NCBI GenBank assembly: GCA_038249115.1
Contig: JBBRWQ010000108.1
Location: 1-9,995 of the forward strand
Direction of reading: 5' to 3'
DNA: 9,995 nt
Source: UBA4719 sp038249115
GTDB lineage: Bacteria; Actinomycetota; Actinomycetes; Actinomycetales; Dermatophilaceae
Under the pieces are notes generated by a model, which saw only the letters and a list, made by a program, of their open reading frames with translations, did not search any database and was not told where the DNA came from. A program made the position numbers and the translations under genes. Every line of letters begins with the position of its first letter. Position 1 is the first letter of the stretch. Positions 1 through 6,164 of this stretch are shown piece after piece.

Positions 1-1
1 C

Positions 2-235
2 GCCGTCCTGGCCCTACAGATCGCCCACCTGATGCGCCGCCACGCCGCCCACGCCGGACTGACCATGTCGGTGCGCGAACTCCTCAACCACCTCGCCGGC
101 ATCCAAGAGACCGTACTGATCTACCCCTCCACCGGCGGACGACCCAAAGCCCGACGGATGCTCACCGAGACCACCAAAACCCAAGACCAGCTCATCGAGA
201 TCTTCGACCTAAACCGTTGGGCACCCCACACTTAG
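2..235 (+). mobile_element. IS1634-type transposase, C-terminal end (5' part outside window)
   Basis: The reading frame is open from base 2 to a TAG at 233-235 and gives 77 residues. The ending resembles the C-terminus of actinobacterial IS1634-family (IS4-like DDE) transposases: a leucine-rich helix, then 'LAGIQETVLIYP', 'GRPKARRMLTE' and a closing 'LFxLxRWAP'-like block (here IFDLNRWAPHT). The catalytic DDE domain lies upstream of the window, so I cannot tell whether the element is intact. An internal ATG at position 32 is not a credible start, because homology continues upstream of it. The terminal inverted repeat of the element was not identified; it should fall between 236 and about 350. 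The element borders a block of broken genes, which suggests it took part in the local rearrangement. The family call is from memory of the C-terminal signature. Confidence 0.75.
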
Positions 236-298
236 GTCATACACCCAAACACCACCCGCACCCCCGCTGACCTGCACGTTTACACCAACCCCCCGAGA

Positions 299-318
299 TA
301 GCCGGGAAACTCCCGCTA
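299..318. repeat. Stem-loop downstream of the transposase
   Basis: The left arm TAGCCGGGA (299-307) and right arm TCCCGCTA (311-318) pair around an AAC loop, with one bulged C. The stem lies about 65 bases after the transposase stop. It could act as a transcription end for the insertion sequence or form part of its subterminal region. No T-run follows, so a classical intrinsic terminator is not supported. Confidence 0.3.
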
Positions 319-463
319 GCCTTCTAGGGACCTCTTGGGTCCGGGGATGATCATCGGTGGCGTCGATAACTGCCCGTCCGTGCACCATCTTGAACACTTC
401 TTCGCCCCGTCCTGGCACACAACACCGAGGACGGCGAGCCTGGCACCGAAGGGACCGTCGTGG

Positions 464-613
464 TCATCCATGGCCTGACGAGACCGACGACCGAGCCCAC
501 CTGACGGCGCCGTCGATCCGCTCCCGCATCAGGTCCGCGTTGCCGGCGTGCCGCGCAAACACCTCGATCATGTGGATGAGGATGTCGCGGACCTGGCCGT
601 GCCGGGCCGCGAA
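464..613 (-). pseudogene. DinB/DUF664-like protein, C-terminal remnant
   Basis: Read on the minus strand from about 613 to a TGA at 464-466, this frame gives about 49 residues containing 'ILIHMIEVFARHAGNADLM' followed by 'RERIDG'. That is the C-terminal helix signature of the actinobacterial DUF664 branch of the DinB superfamily, thought to be mycothiol-dependent thiol transferases; the usual form is 'HMIEExARHxGHADLLRExIDG'. The N-terminal helices and the first metal-ligand histidine are absent. The upstream sequence on this strand switches at about 613-630, in another frame, to a SulP transporter fragment. The His-Met-Ile-Glu and Arg-His pattern is well kept, so the truncation may be recent. 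No start codon belongs to it, so I call it a non-functional remnant. Confidence 0.6.
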
Positions 614-629
614 GCTGCGAGACGTCGCC

Positions 630-830
630 GCCGGGGACGGCCGGCACGAACCTCTTGAAGCCATAGATGCACAGCACCGTCCCGAGCGCGAAGGCGAAGG
701 TCGTGATGCTGGCGTGCGGGACGGCCCGGAGGGTGCGCCAGATCTGCTCGAACCAGTTGCCCGAGGGCTTGGGCACGCCGAGCATCGTCGGGGTCTGCCC
801 CGTGAGCACCTGGATGCCGACGCCCGGGGT
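630..830 (-). pseudogene. SulP-family anion transporter, internal membrane fragment
   Basis: On the minus strand, the frame from 830 down to about 630 encodes 67 residues. It begins with Gly-Val-Gly-Ile-Gln, continues through 'MLGVPKPSGNWFEQIW' and a hydrophobic stretch 'ITTFAFALGTVLCIYG', and ends 'FKRFVPAVPGG'. This matches the part of SulP (SLC26-like) permeases from about residue 140 to 200, where an 'LGVxxxxG' loop precedes a helix and the 'xxPxVPG' motif. A stop codon (831-833, minus strand) sits immediately before the homologous segment, and homology ends abruptly at about 630 where a DinB-like remnant starts in a different frame. There is no usable start or complete fold. A SulP STAS domain lies directly adjacent on the opposite strand. 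Confidence 0.65.
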
Positions 831-833
831 CTA

Positions 834-1298
834 GGGCGGATCCGGAGGCGGCGGTTCAGCGAGTTCGGCATCGGCAAAGGCACCCACGGCCAACGGGTGT
901 ACGAGCCGGCTCAGCCGGGCACCCAGAGCCTGCCTGGCCTGGTGGTGTTCCGGTTCGACGCGCAGCTCTTCTACGCCAACGCCAACCGGTTCGTCGACGA
1001 CGTCAAGGCGGTGTTCTCTGGTGCCCCTGACCCGGTGCGCTGGCTGGTGCTCGACTGCTCGGCCATCGACGACATCGACTACTCGGCGGGTATCGCCTTG
1101 ACCCAACTCGTCCGGTTCGTGCACCACTCGGGGGCGCATTTCGGCATCGTCCAGGCCGATGCCGGGTTGCTCGCGACGCTGGAGACGTATGGCGTGCTCG
1201 ACGCGTTCTCGCAGGACCGCGTGTTCCCAGATCTGAGAGCGGTCTTCAAGGCCTATGCGATGCAGGACACCGAGGAGATGGACGGCTCGCCCGGCTGA
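834..1298 (+). pseudogene. SulP-family transporter, C-terminal STAS-domain remnant
   Basis: The plus-strand frame ending with TGA at 1296-1298 encodes a STAS domain typical of the cytoplasmic C-terminus of SulP transporters. It shows 'LPGLVVFRFDAQLFYANANR' (SulPs read 'xPGxxxxRxxxPLFFANA'), then 'WLVLDCSAIDDIDYSAG' (the conserved 'D...D.S/T..' nucleotide-binding-like loop) and a closing helix near 'VLDAFSQDRVFPDLRAVF'. The membrane domain is missing on this strand; upstream sequence is the reverse strand of another SulP segment (630-830). The same frame stays open back to 357, but that part has no family resemblance. In-frame GTG codons exist (for example 897), without a good ribosome site. 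Reading frame and codon usage in the STAS part remain clean, so translation as a solo STAS protein cannot be fully excluded, but a remnant is more likely. Confidence 0.7.
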
Positions 1299-1635
1299 GC
1301 CCGGCGAGGGAGCGTCGATCCGGTCCCGCCGCCCGCGCTCAGTGGCCGCCCCCCCCTTGAACACACCCCCGAGGATGAACGTCGTTGTGTCGATCTGCCA
1401 TGCGTAGCAGCTGGGCCGCTCGGACAGCACCTCTCGGGGCCAGCTGCGCCCGGGTGGTCGCTGCAAGGGTTGTCGTACTGGTCGCGAAGATAGGGGCGAG
1501 GATGGCGGTGTTCTCGTTGTGCCCGTCGTTGTAGCCGGGGGAGGTCGTGGCGTCATACAGCGCTGACCCGTCGCGGCCTTCGGCGAGCCAGCGGGCCATG
1601 GCCCGTGGCATGCGTGAACAACGGGTGACGCAGGG

Positions 1636-1655
1636 TTAATGGAAGTCGACATTAA
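1636..1655. promoter_or_regulatory. AT-rich inverted repeat upstream of the CHAD operon (candidate operator)
   Basis: TTAATG (1636-1641) and CATTAA (1650-1655) are perfect inverted 6-base arms separated by 8 bases. The element stands out as AT-rich in a very GC-rich setting and ends 42 bases before the CHAD start codon. Arm length and spacing fit a dimeric regulator site, but no regulator gene is adjacent, so this is only a candidate. Confidence 0.35.
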
Positions 1656-1682
1656 TAGGGGCTGGCGTTCACTCGGGGTGGC

Positions 1683-1688
1683 TACGAT
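1683..1688 (+). promoter_or_regulatory. Candidate -10 element (TACGAT) for a leaderless CHAD transcript
   Basis: TACGAT fits the actinobacterial -10 pattern TANNNT and ends 9 bases before the ATG at 1698, so transcription would begin at or very near the start codon. There is no Shine-Dalgarno sequence before this ATG, which is consistent with leaderless translation, common in actinobacteria. No convincing -35 is visible. Confidence 0.4.
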
Positions 1689-1697
1689 GTCGGCACG

Positions 1698-3224
1698 ATG
1701 ACAAGCCCGACCCGGACTCTGCAGGCGGCCGACGAAGGTCGCCTGGATCTCGAGGCGATTGTCGCCGCTCTCTCCACCCGGTTCTCAGTGGTGACCGGGC
1801 CAAAAACGCCCGTTCGTCGAGCCCGACTGGACACGTTCGACCGGCGGCTGCGGGCAGCCGGCCTCAGGCTGGAGTACCAGGCGGTCGCCTCCGGGGAGTT
1901 GCTCGTCCTGGAGGGGACGGACACCGCTGTCAGTGTCGCGGTGCCCGCGGCGGATCTGCGGTGGCCAGCGCGCGCCGACGCTCTGCCGGCGGGCCGCGTT
2001 CGAGAGGTCATCGCTCCCGTGGCCGGCATCCGCGCGTTGATGATGACCTCGGAGGAGACGCGCCGGCTGCGACGGTTGGAGCTGCTCAACGAGGACGGGA
2101 AGACCGTGGCCCGCGCCGAGCTGGACGAGCCCGCTTCCGGGGCCACCGGACCGGCCCGGCTCACGGTGCGCACGCTGCGCGGATACGACGATCAGGCGCG
2201 ACGAGCCGCTCGTCTGCTGGTGGGTCTTGGACTGCAGGCGGTCGAGCACGGTGATGCGCGCGAGCCCGACTCTGCACCTCAGCCCGATGTCGCGGACCGC
2301 GCCGCACCTGCGATCCTGCTTCTGGCGACGGCATTGAGCGGCTTCCTGGCGACGATGCGTCAGAACCTTCCCGGTCTGCTTGACGACGTGGACACCGAGT
2401 TCCTGCACGATTTTCGGGTTGCGGTACGCCGGACGAGATCGACGCTCAAACTGGGACGAGAGGTCCTGCCCGAGGTGATGCGCAGCCGGTGGGAGCCGGT
2501 CTTCAAGGGGTTCGGCGACATGACGACACCGGTCCGGGACCTGGATGTCTATGAACTAGACCTTCCCATCATGGCCAGCTGGCTGGTGGCAGCCAACCCC
2601 GCCGACCTGGAACCCTTCGCGGCGCATCTGCGCACCCGACGTGCTGCTGAAAGACGGGTGCTGGTGCGCGAACTTCGGTCCGCCAGGTTCGGGCGGCTGC
2701 TGACGCAGTGGGACGAGGAGCTGACCAGGCTCAGCGACGCCACGGACGCCACGGACGCCACGGGTGGGGAACGGCTGTCGGCCGGGAGCTGGGCCGACCG
2801 CAGCATCTCGCGTGCTTATCGGCGAGTCGCGCGTGGCGGTGCCGCGATCTGCGCCGAGTCGCCAGCCACCGACCTCCACGCGCTGCGCAAGAGGTGCAAG
2901 GAGCTGCGCTACGCGATCGAGGTGTGCGCACCGGTGGTCGCCAGCGGCCCGCGCAAACGCGCGGTGGCCGACCTCAAGGGCTTGCAGGACGTGCTAGGCC
3001 GATTCCAGGACTGCAACGTGCAGAGCCATGCCCTGCGCGGGTTCGCCGAGGCAATGATGAACAACGGGACGCAGGCAGCGACGATGTTGGCGATGGGCGA
3101 GCTCATCGCCCATCTGGACGCTGAGCAGGACCGAGCCCGCCGACAGTTCGACGGCACCGTCGCCCGCTTCACCCGGCCAGCCAGCCAGCAGAGGATGGAC
3201 CAGCTCGGAGGCGCCGGGCGGTGA
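1698..3224 (+). CDS. CHAD domain protein with degenerate CYTH-like N-terminus
   Basis: This 508-residue protein has a CHAD domain at about residues 205-495. CHAD is an all-helical, histidine- and basic-rich fold that binds inorganic polyphosphate. Its hallmarks are visible: 'LHDFRVAVRRTRS' (H237, R240, R244, R245, R247) in the first half and 'LHALRKRCKELRYAIE' (H394, R397, K398, K401, R404) in the second, followed by 'LQDVLGRFQDCNV'. Residues about 15-185 look like a worn CYTH domain: 'ARLDTFDRRLRAAGLRL' resembles the CYTH 'YxDTxDxxLxxxGxxLR' strand, and 'GKTVARAELDE' a later strand. The N-terminal ExExK metal-binding motif of CYTH is missing, so triphosphatase activity is unlikely. A DAT-DAT-DAT linker (347-355) lies inside the CHAD region. 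It is the first gene of a three-gene operon; its TGA overlaps the GTG of the ParA gene. ATG 1698 is chosen because homology begins soon after it and a -10 element sits just upstream. A role as a polyphosphate-granule protein is inference. Confidence 0.85.
   Translation: MTSPTRTLQAADEGRLDLEAIVAALSTRFSVVTGPKTPVRRARLDTFDRRLRAAGLRLEYQAVASGELLVLEGTDTAVSVAVPAADLRWPARADALPAGRVREVIAPVAGIRALMMTSEETRRLRRLELLNEDGKTVARAELDEPASGATGPARLTVRTLRGYDDQARRAARLLVGLGLQAVEHGDAREPDSAPQPDVADRAAPAILLLATALSGFLATMRQNLPGLLDDVDTEFLHDFRVAVRRTRSTLKLGREVLPEVMRSRWEPVFKGFGDMTTPVRDLDVYELDLPIMASWLVAANPADLEPFAAHLRTRRAAERRVLVRELRSARFGRLLTQWDEELTRLSDATDATDATGGERLSAGSWADRSISRAYRRVARGGAAICAESPATDLHALRKRCKELRYAIEVCAPVVASGPRKRAVADLKGLQDVLGRFQDCNVQSHALRGFAEAMMNNGTQAATMLAMGELIAHLDAEQDRARRQFDGTVARFTRPASQQRMDQLGGAGR
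2736..2762 (+). repeat. Three perfect 9-base tandem repeats in the CHAD gene
   Basis: GACGCCACG occurs three times in succession without change, encoding Asp-Ala-Thr three times (residues 347-355). The unit is a multiple of three, so gain or loss of copies keeps the frame. It lies between predicted helices, where a flexible linker length could vary among strains. Confidence 0.85.
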
Positions 3225-3958
3225 AGGTCTTCGCGACGTACAACATCAAGGGCGGTGTCGGGAAGACGACGACCGCGGTGAACCTGGCCTACCTGTCCGC
3301 CCGTGAGGGCCGACGGACCCTGCTGTGGGACCTCGACCCGCAGGCCGCCGCCACCTACCTGTTCCGGGTGCGAGCGCGGGTCAAGGGTGGCGGTCATGCC
3401 CTGGTGACCCGCAAACGTCCGATCGAGCAGGCCATCAAGGCCACCGACTTCGACAACCTGGATCTGCTGCCGGCCGACTTCAGCTACCGCAACATGGATC
3501 TCGACCTCGACGACACCAAGAAACGGACCCGGCGCCTCGGCCAGCTGCTGGAGGAGGTCGTCGACGACTACGACGTCATCTTCCTGGACTGCCCGCCCAG
3601 CATCTCACTGGTGTCCGAGAACGTCCTGCACGCCGCCGACACTCTGTTGATCCCGCTGATCCCGGCCACACTGTCGTTGCGGACCTTTGCCCAGCTGACC
3701 CGTTTCGTGGCCGACTCGGCTGGCAGCAAGCCGGAGCTGGTCGCCTTCTTCTCCATGGCCGACCGTCGCAAGCGCCTGCACCGGGAGGTGATCGACTCGA
3801 TCCCCCGAGACGGCACCCGGGTGAGCGGCACGGTGATCCCGGCACTGTCGATCATCGAGCAGATGGCCGAACGCCGGGCACCGGTCCCCGCGTTCGCCCC
3901 GACCAGCCGGGCGGCCCTGTGCTATGAACAGCTCTGGGCGGAAGTGCGCCCGAGGTGA
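3221..3958 (+). CDS. ParA-family ATPase (orphan, no ParB in the operon)
   Basis: This 245-residue protein belongs to the ParA/MinD/Soj family of deviant Walker ATPases. It shows the deviant Walker A motif 'KGGVGKTTT' with the signature lysine K10 and catalytic K15, the A-prime motif 'DLDPQA' (D37, D39) and Walker B 'VIFLDCPP' (D123). It lacks an N-terminal helix-turn-helix, as in small chromosomal and cargo-positioning ParAs. It starts with GTG at 3221, which overlaps the stop of the CHAD gene by four bases (GTGA), so the two are probably translationally coupled. It overlaps the downstream Nudix gene in the same way. ParA proteins form ATP-dependent gradients on the nucleoid and move DNA or protein cargo through a partner. 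No full-length ParB is adjacent; a small ParB-N-like gene lies 2.2 kb downstream on the other strand. The CHAD protein is the obvious candidate partner (inference). Confidence 0.9.
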   Translation: MKVFATYNIKGGVGKTTTAVNLAYLSAREGRRTLLWDLDPQAAATYLFRVRARVKGGGHALVTRKRPIEQAIKATDFDNLDLLPADFSYRNMDLDLDDTKKRTRRLGQLLEEVVDDYDVIFLDCPPSISLVSENVLHAADTLLIPLIPATLSLRTFAQLTRFVADSAGSKPELVAFFSMADRRKRLHREVIDSIPRDGTRVSGTVIPALSIIEQMAERRAPVPAFAPTSRAALCYEQLWAEVRPR

Positions 3959-4854
3959 GCCATCCCACCGTCCTGGCAGCCGGAGGAGTCCTGTGGCGTG
4001 AGGACGCCTCGGATCCGCAGGTGGCACTGGTGCATAGGCCGAAGTACGACGACTGGTCCCTACCCAAGGGCAAGGCCAAAGCCGGGGAGCACCTGCTGGT
4101 CACCGCGTTGCGGGAGGTGGCTGAGGAGACGGGGCACCGTCCGCGCCTGGGTCCCTACCTGATGACCCAGCGGTATCGCGTCAATTCCGGTGGCCACCGT
4201 TCCAAGAAGGCTGTGGCCTACTGGGCGATGCGGTGCGCCGGGGGGGCGTTTCGTGTCAGCAAGGAAGTCGACCAGATGGCTTGGCTGCCACTGGCCGAGG
4301 CACGCGACCGGGTCACCTCGGGGTCCGACCGTGCCGTCCTGGACACCTTCGGTCGAACCCGCCGGAACACCGAGCTGCTGCTGCTGGTCCGGCACGGTGA
4401 AACTGTGGCACCTTCGCGGCGAACCAAGGCGCGACCCGAAGAACAGCGGCTCAACCGGTCCGGCCGGGACCGGGCCGCCTCCCTGGTCCCCATCCTGGAG
4501 GGGCTTGGGGTCACCGATCTGCTCAGCGCCGACCTGGCGGCCTGTGTCGACATGCTCACCCCCTTCGCCACGGCCACTGGTCTGACCGTGCGACGCGAGA
4601 CCCAGCTGACACTCGCCGGCTTTGCGGGGAACGAGATCGAGGCCGCGGACCGGGTTCGACGCGAGGCATCCGCCGGTCAGGCTCTGGTCGTCTGCGGGGG
4701 GCAGCAAGTGATCACCGGTCTCCTCAGCGGCCTCGGCCACGGCTCCTACCTGCGGGCGCCGCGGGAGACGACGGTCATGAAGGGCGGATGGTGGCTACTG
4801 CATCACTGCCACGGAGCCGTCAGTGCCTACGAAAGGCATCAACCCGCCCGCTAG
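3955..4854 (+). CDS. MutT1-like Nudix hydrolase fused to a degenerate histidine-phosphatase domain
   Basis: This 299-residue protein has two domains. Residues about 5-135 are a Nudix hydrolase with a perfect Nudix box from G39 to H61 (G39, E45, R53, E54, E57, E58, G60) preceded by 'WSLPKGK', a combination seen in MutT1 and diadenosine-polyphosphate hydrolases. Residues about 138-290 are a histidine-phosphatase (SixA/PhoE-like) domain with the catalytic 'LVRHGET' (R146, H147, G148). The order matches mycobacterial MutT1, which removes phosphates from 8-oxo-dGTP and dinucleoside polyphosphates. The second half of the phosphatase site is altered: the expected Arg after 'S-x-D-x-x' is Ala (S191 to C197 reads SADLAAC), and the block where a catalytic His normally stands reads 'VVCGGQQVI' (245-253), with no His. 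The Nudix half should be active; the phosphatase half may be inactive or serve binding only. The GTG start at 3955 overlaps the ParA stop (GTGA), making it the last gene of the operon. Confidence 0.87.
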   Translation: MSHPTVLAAGGVLWREDASDPQVALVHRPKYDDWSLPKGKAKAGEHLLVTALREVAEETGHRPRLGPYLMTQRYRVNSGGHRSKKAVAYWAMRCAGGAFRVSKEVDQMAWLPLAEARDRVTSGSDRAVLDTFGRTRRNTELLLLVRHGETVAPSRRTKARPEEQRLNRSGRDRAASLVPILEGLGVTDLLSADLAACVDMLTPFATATGLTVRRETQLTLAGFAGNEIEAADRVRREASAGQALVVCGGQQVITGLLSGLGHGSYLRAPRETTVMKGGWWLLHHCHGAVSAYERHQPAR

Positions 4855-4895
4855 ACGCCCACGACTCGCATTAGGCCCCATGCACCATGGCCGGC

Positions 4896-4909
4896 GCGGC
4901 ACGTGCCGC
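4896..4909. terminator. GC-rich perfect palindrome between convergent genes
   Basis: GCGGCAC and GTGCCGC form a 14-base perfect palindrome in the 83-base gap between the ends of the Nudix gene (plus) and the three-helix-bundle gene (minus). Location suggests a bidirectional transcription end. There is no T-run and no loop in the minimal palindrome, so rho-independent function is doubtful. Confidence 0.3.
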
Positions 4910-4937
4910 TTCCGCGGCCGGACTCGCTGGGTTGTGG

Positions 4938-5168
4938 TCAGGCCGAGATGAGGGTGTTGACGGCGGCGCCCGGCGTGGCGGCGGTCAAGGCCTCGCGAGC
5001 TGCGTGTTCGACCAGGACCGGCACGTAGTTGCGCACTGGGGCACCGGCCAGGCTGTGGTGTGCCTGCTCGACGGCGAACCTGACGTTCGTCGAAGCTACG
5101 TGGGGGAAGCCCGCGGCGAGCCGCTGGCAGACCTGCTCGACGGCGTGCTGTTCATCGAGGTTGTACAT
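4938..5168 (-). CDS. Small three-helix-bundle dimerization domain protein
   Basis: This 76-residue protein resembles a widespread small actinobacterial family annotated as 'three-helix bundle dimerization domain'. It has a first helix 'EQHAVEQVCQRLAAGFP', a middle segment with 'VRFAVEQAHHSLAGAPVR', and a third helix 'YVPVLVEHAAREAL'. The A-x-V-R-x-(Y/F)-V-P-V-L-V-E block is the most typical part. I chose the ATG at 5168 over an upstream in-frame TTG at 5204 because a GAGGA ribosome site lies about ten bases before the ATG. The molecular role of the family is not known to me; some members occur near stress and dormancy genes. It stands alone, convergent to the CHAD-ParA-Nudix operon and divergent from the CYTH gene. 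Confidence 0.65.
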   Translation of the reverse strand: MYNLDEQHAVEQVCQRLAAGFPHVASTNVRFAVEQAHHSLAGAPVRNYVPVLVEHAAREALTAATPGAAVNTLISA

Positions 5169-5172
5169 GACT

Positions 5173-5228
5173 GAATTGTCCTCGGCGCCGCAGGGTTCGG
5201 GCAAGACGTCAGCTGGTGGGAATTGTCC
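5173..5228. repeat. Pair of 9-base direct repeats (GAATTGTCC) in a divergent intergenic region
   Basis: GAATTGTCC occurs at 5173-5181 and again at 5220-5228, 47 bases apart. Both copies lie in the 206-base region between the divergent three-helix-bundle (minus) and CYTH (plus) genes. AT content is higher than in the surroundings. They could be regulator half-sites, but nothing else supports that. Confidence 0.3.
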
Positions 5229-5374
5229 GTTTGGGGCCCGCGGCGCTGATCAGGAACGGCGTGCTCGTTTTCGCGCCTGTGAAAGGAACGCGTCAGCGGG
5301 CGGGCCGGGTCGTGACGGCGCGCCCGATCCGATCTGCCTTCGGGTTTGGCCGCCCTGGTGTGAGATCTTGGCTC

Positions 5375-6046
5375 ATGGCCACGCAGCGGGAGATCGAGTC
5401 CAAGCTTGAGGTTTCTGTTGACCTCGTGCTGCCGGATCTGGCGGGGTTGCCTGGTGTGACCTCAGTTGACGGACCTGAGGTGTTCGAGCTCGAGGCCGTC
5501 TATGTGGACACCGCTGATCTGCGCCTAGCCCAGGCGGGTATGACGCTACGTCGTCGGACCGGCGGCTCGGATGCTGGCTGGCATCTGAAGATCCCGGTGT
5601 CGGTCGATGAGCGTACCGAGATCCAGGCGCCGCTCGGGCCGGTCGACGGCCAGGTCCCTGGCGAGCTTCTTGCAGTGGCGCGTTCGCAGGTCGGCGATGC
5701 GCAGCTGGGGCCGGTGGTGTTGCTGCACACGCGGCGTTCGGTGCGCCGGCTGCACGATGCCTGGGGCCGAGTCCTGGTCGAGGTGGCCGACGACGTAGTC
5801 ACCACGCGCGCCCCCATCAGCGGGGAGGTGCTTGATCAGTGGCGTGAGTGGGAGGTCGAGCTCGTCGAGGGCGACCGCGGGTTGCTCGCGGCCGCAGTCG
5901 AGCTGCTGAAGGGCGCGGGTGCTACCGGGTCCGGATGGTCATCCAAGCTGGCCCGCGCGCTCGGTGACCGGCTCACCGCCGCGGAGCAGGAGGGGACCGG
6001 CGAAGCTCCCGATCCCGGGTTGACTGATCCGGTGCCTGGCGAGTAG
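5375..6046 (+). CDS. Stand-alone CYTH domain protein (triphosphate tunnel metalloenzyme)
   Basis: This 223-residue protein is a CYTH domain, the eight-stranded tunnel fold of triphosphate-processing enzymes (CyaB adenylate cyclase, thiamine triphosphatase, tripolyphosphatase). The metal-binding ExExK motif is intact at the N-terminus (E6, E8, K10 in 'REIESKLEV'). Further family residues are 'YVDTADLRLAQAGMTLRRR' (Y43, D45, R59-R61), 'WHLKIP' (K72), 'VLVEVADD' (E136, D139), 'WEVELVEG' (E160, E162) and a late 'SKLARAL' (K191). Actinobacterial relatives usually continue into a C-terminal CHAD domain; this protein stops after an acidic Pro/Gly tail (204-223). The frame is open upstream to 5216, but ATG 5375 is placed correctly before the EIESK motif. 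No clear Shine-Dalgarno precedes it. A CHAD protein is encoded 2.1 kb upstream, so the two functions may work together in trans. Substrate is unknown; tripolyphosphate or nucleoside triphosphate is likely. Confidence 0.85.
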   Translation: MATQREIESKLEVSVDLVLPDLAGLPGVTSVDGPEVFELEAVYVDTADLRLAQAGMTLRRRTGGSDAGWHLKIPVSVDERTEIQAPLGPVDGQVPGELLAVARSQVGDAQLGPVVLLHTRRSVRRLHDAWGRVLVEVADDVVTTRAPISGEVLDQWREWEVELVEGDRGLLAAAVELLKGAGATGSGWSSKLARALGDRLTAAEQEGTGEAPDPGLTDPVPGE

Positions 6047-6075
6047 CAAGAGCGTGGCTCCCCTGCCGAGCGTGC

Positions 6076-6088
6076 TGGGTCACACCCA
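6076..6088. terminator. Short stem-loop between convergent CYTH and ParB-like genes
   Basis: TGGGT (6076-6080) and ACCCA (6084-6088) pair around CAC and are followed by TTTC, 30 bases after the CYTH stop. The stem is only five base pairs and the T-run is poor, so this is a weak terminator candidate. Confidence 0.25.
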
Positions 6089-6164
6089 TTTCGCCGGGAA
6101 GAAGCACGCGGGCCGGCCACGGATCCCTGCGGGACCGTCATCGACACCCACCTGGGTCAGGAGG

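Larger units (their letters stand above)
1299..1697. other. 399-base stretch without a recognisable gene
   Basis: I looked in all six frames. A minus-strand frame (1339-1611) and a longer one (831-1652) are open, but their products match no family I know and the longer one is partly antisense to the STAS remnant. Codon choice does not favour either. The region may contain decayed coding sequence linked to the neighbouring SulP and DinB rubble. Its last 60 bases hold an inverted repeat (1636-1655) and a possible promoter for the downstream CHAD gene. Confidence 0.5.

Noticed and set aside
357..833. Long open plus-strand frame upstream of the STAS domain
   Set aside because: The translation is Arg-rich with no family resemblance, and the same bases on the minus strand encode recognisable SulP and DinB pieces. 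It is a shadow frame joined by chance to the STAS frame.
1339..1652. Minus-strand open frames of 90 and 273 residues
   Set aside because: No recognisable family, poor codon pattern, and the longer one is largely antisense to the STAS remnant.
3221..3958. ParA as part of a plasmid or chromosome partition locus
   Set aside because: No full ParB gene and no parS-like palindrome cluster is seen next to it; the operon partners are phosphate-related proteins.
5216..5374. N-terminal extension of the CYTH protein
   Set aside because: The 53 extra residues precede the ExExK motif that normally lies at the very N-terminus of CYTH proteins and show no family resemblance.
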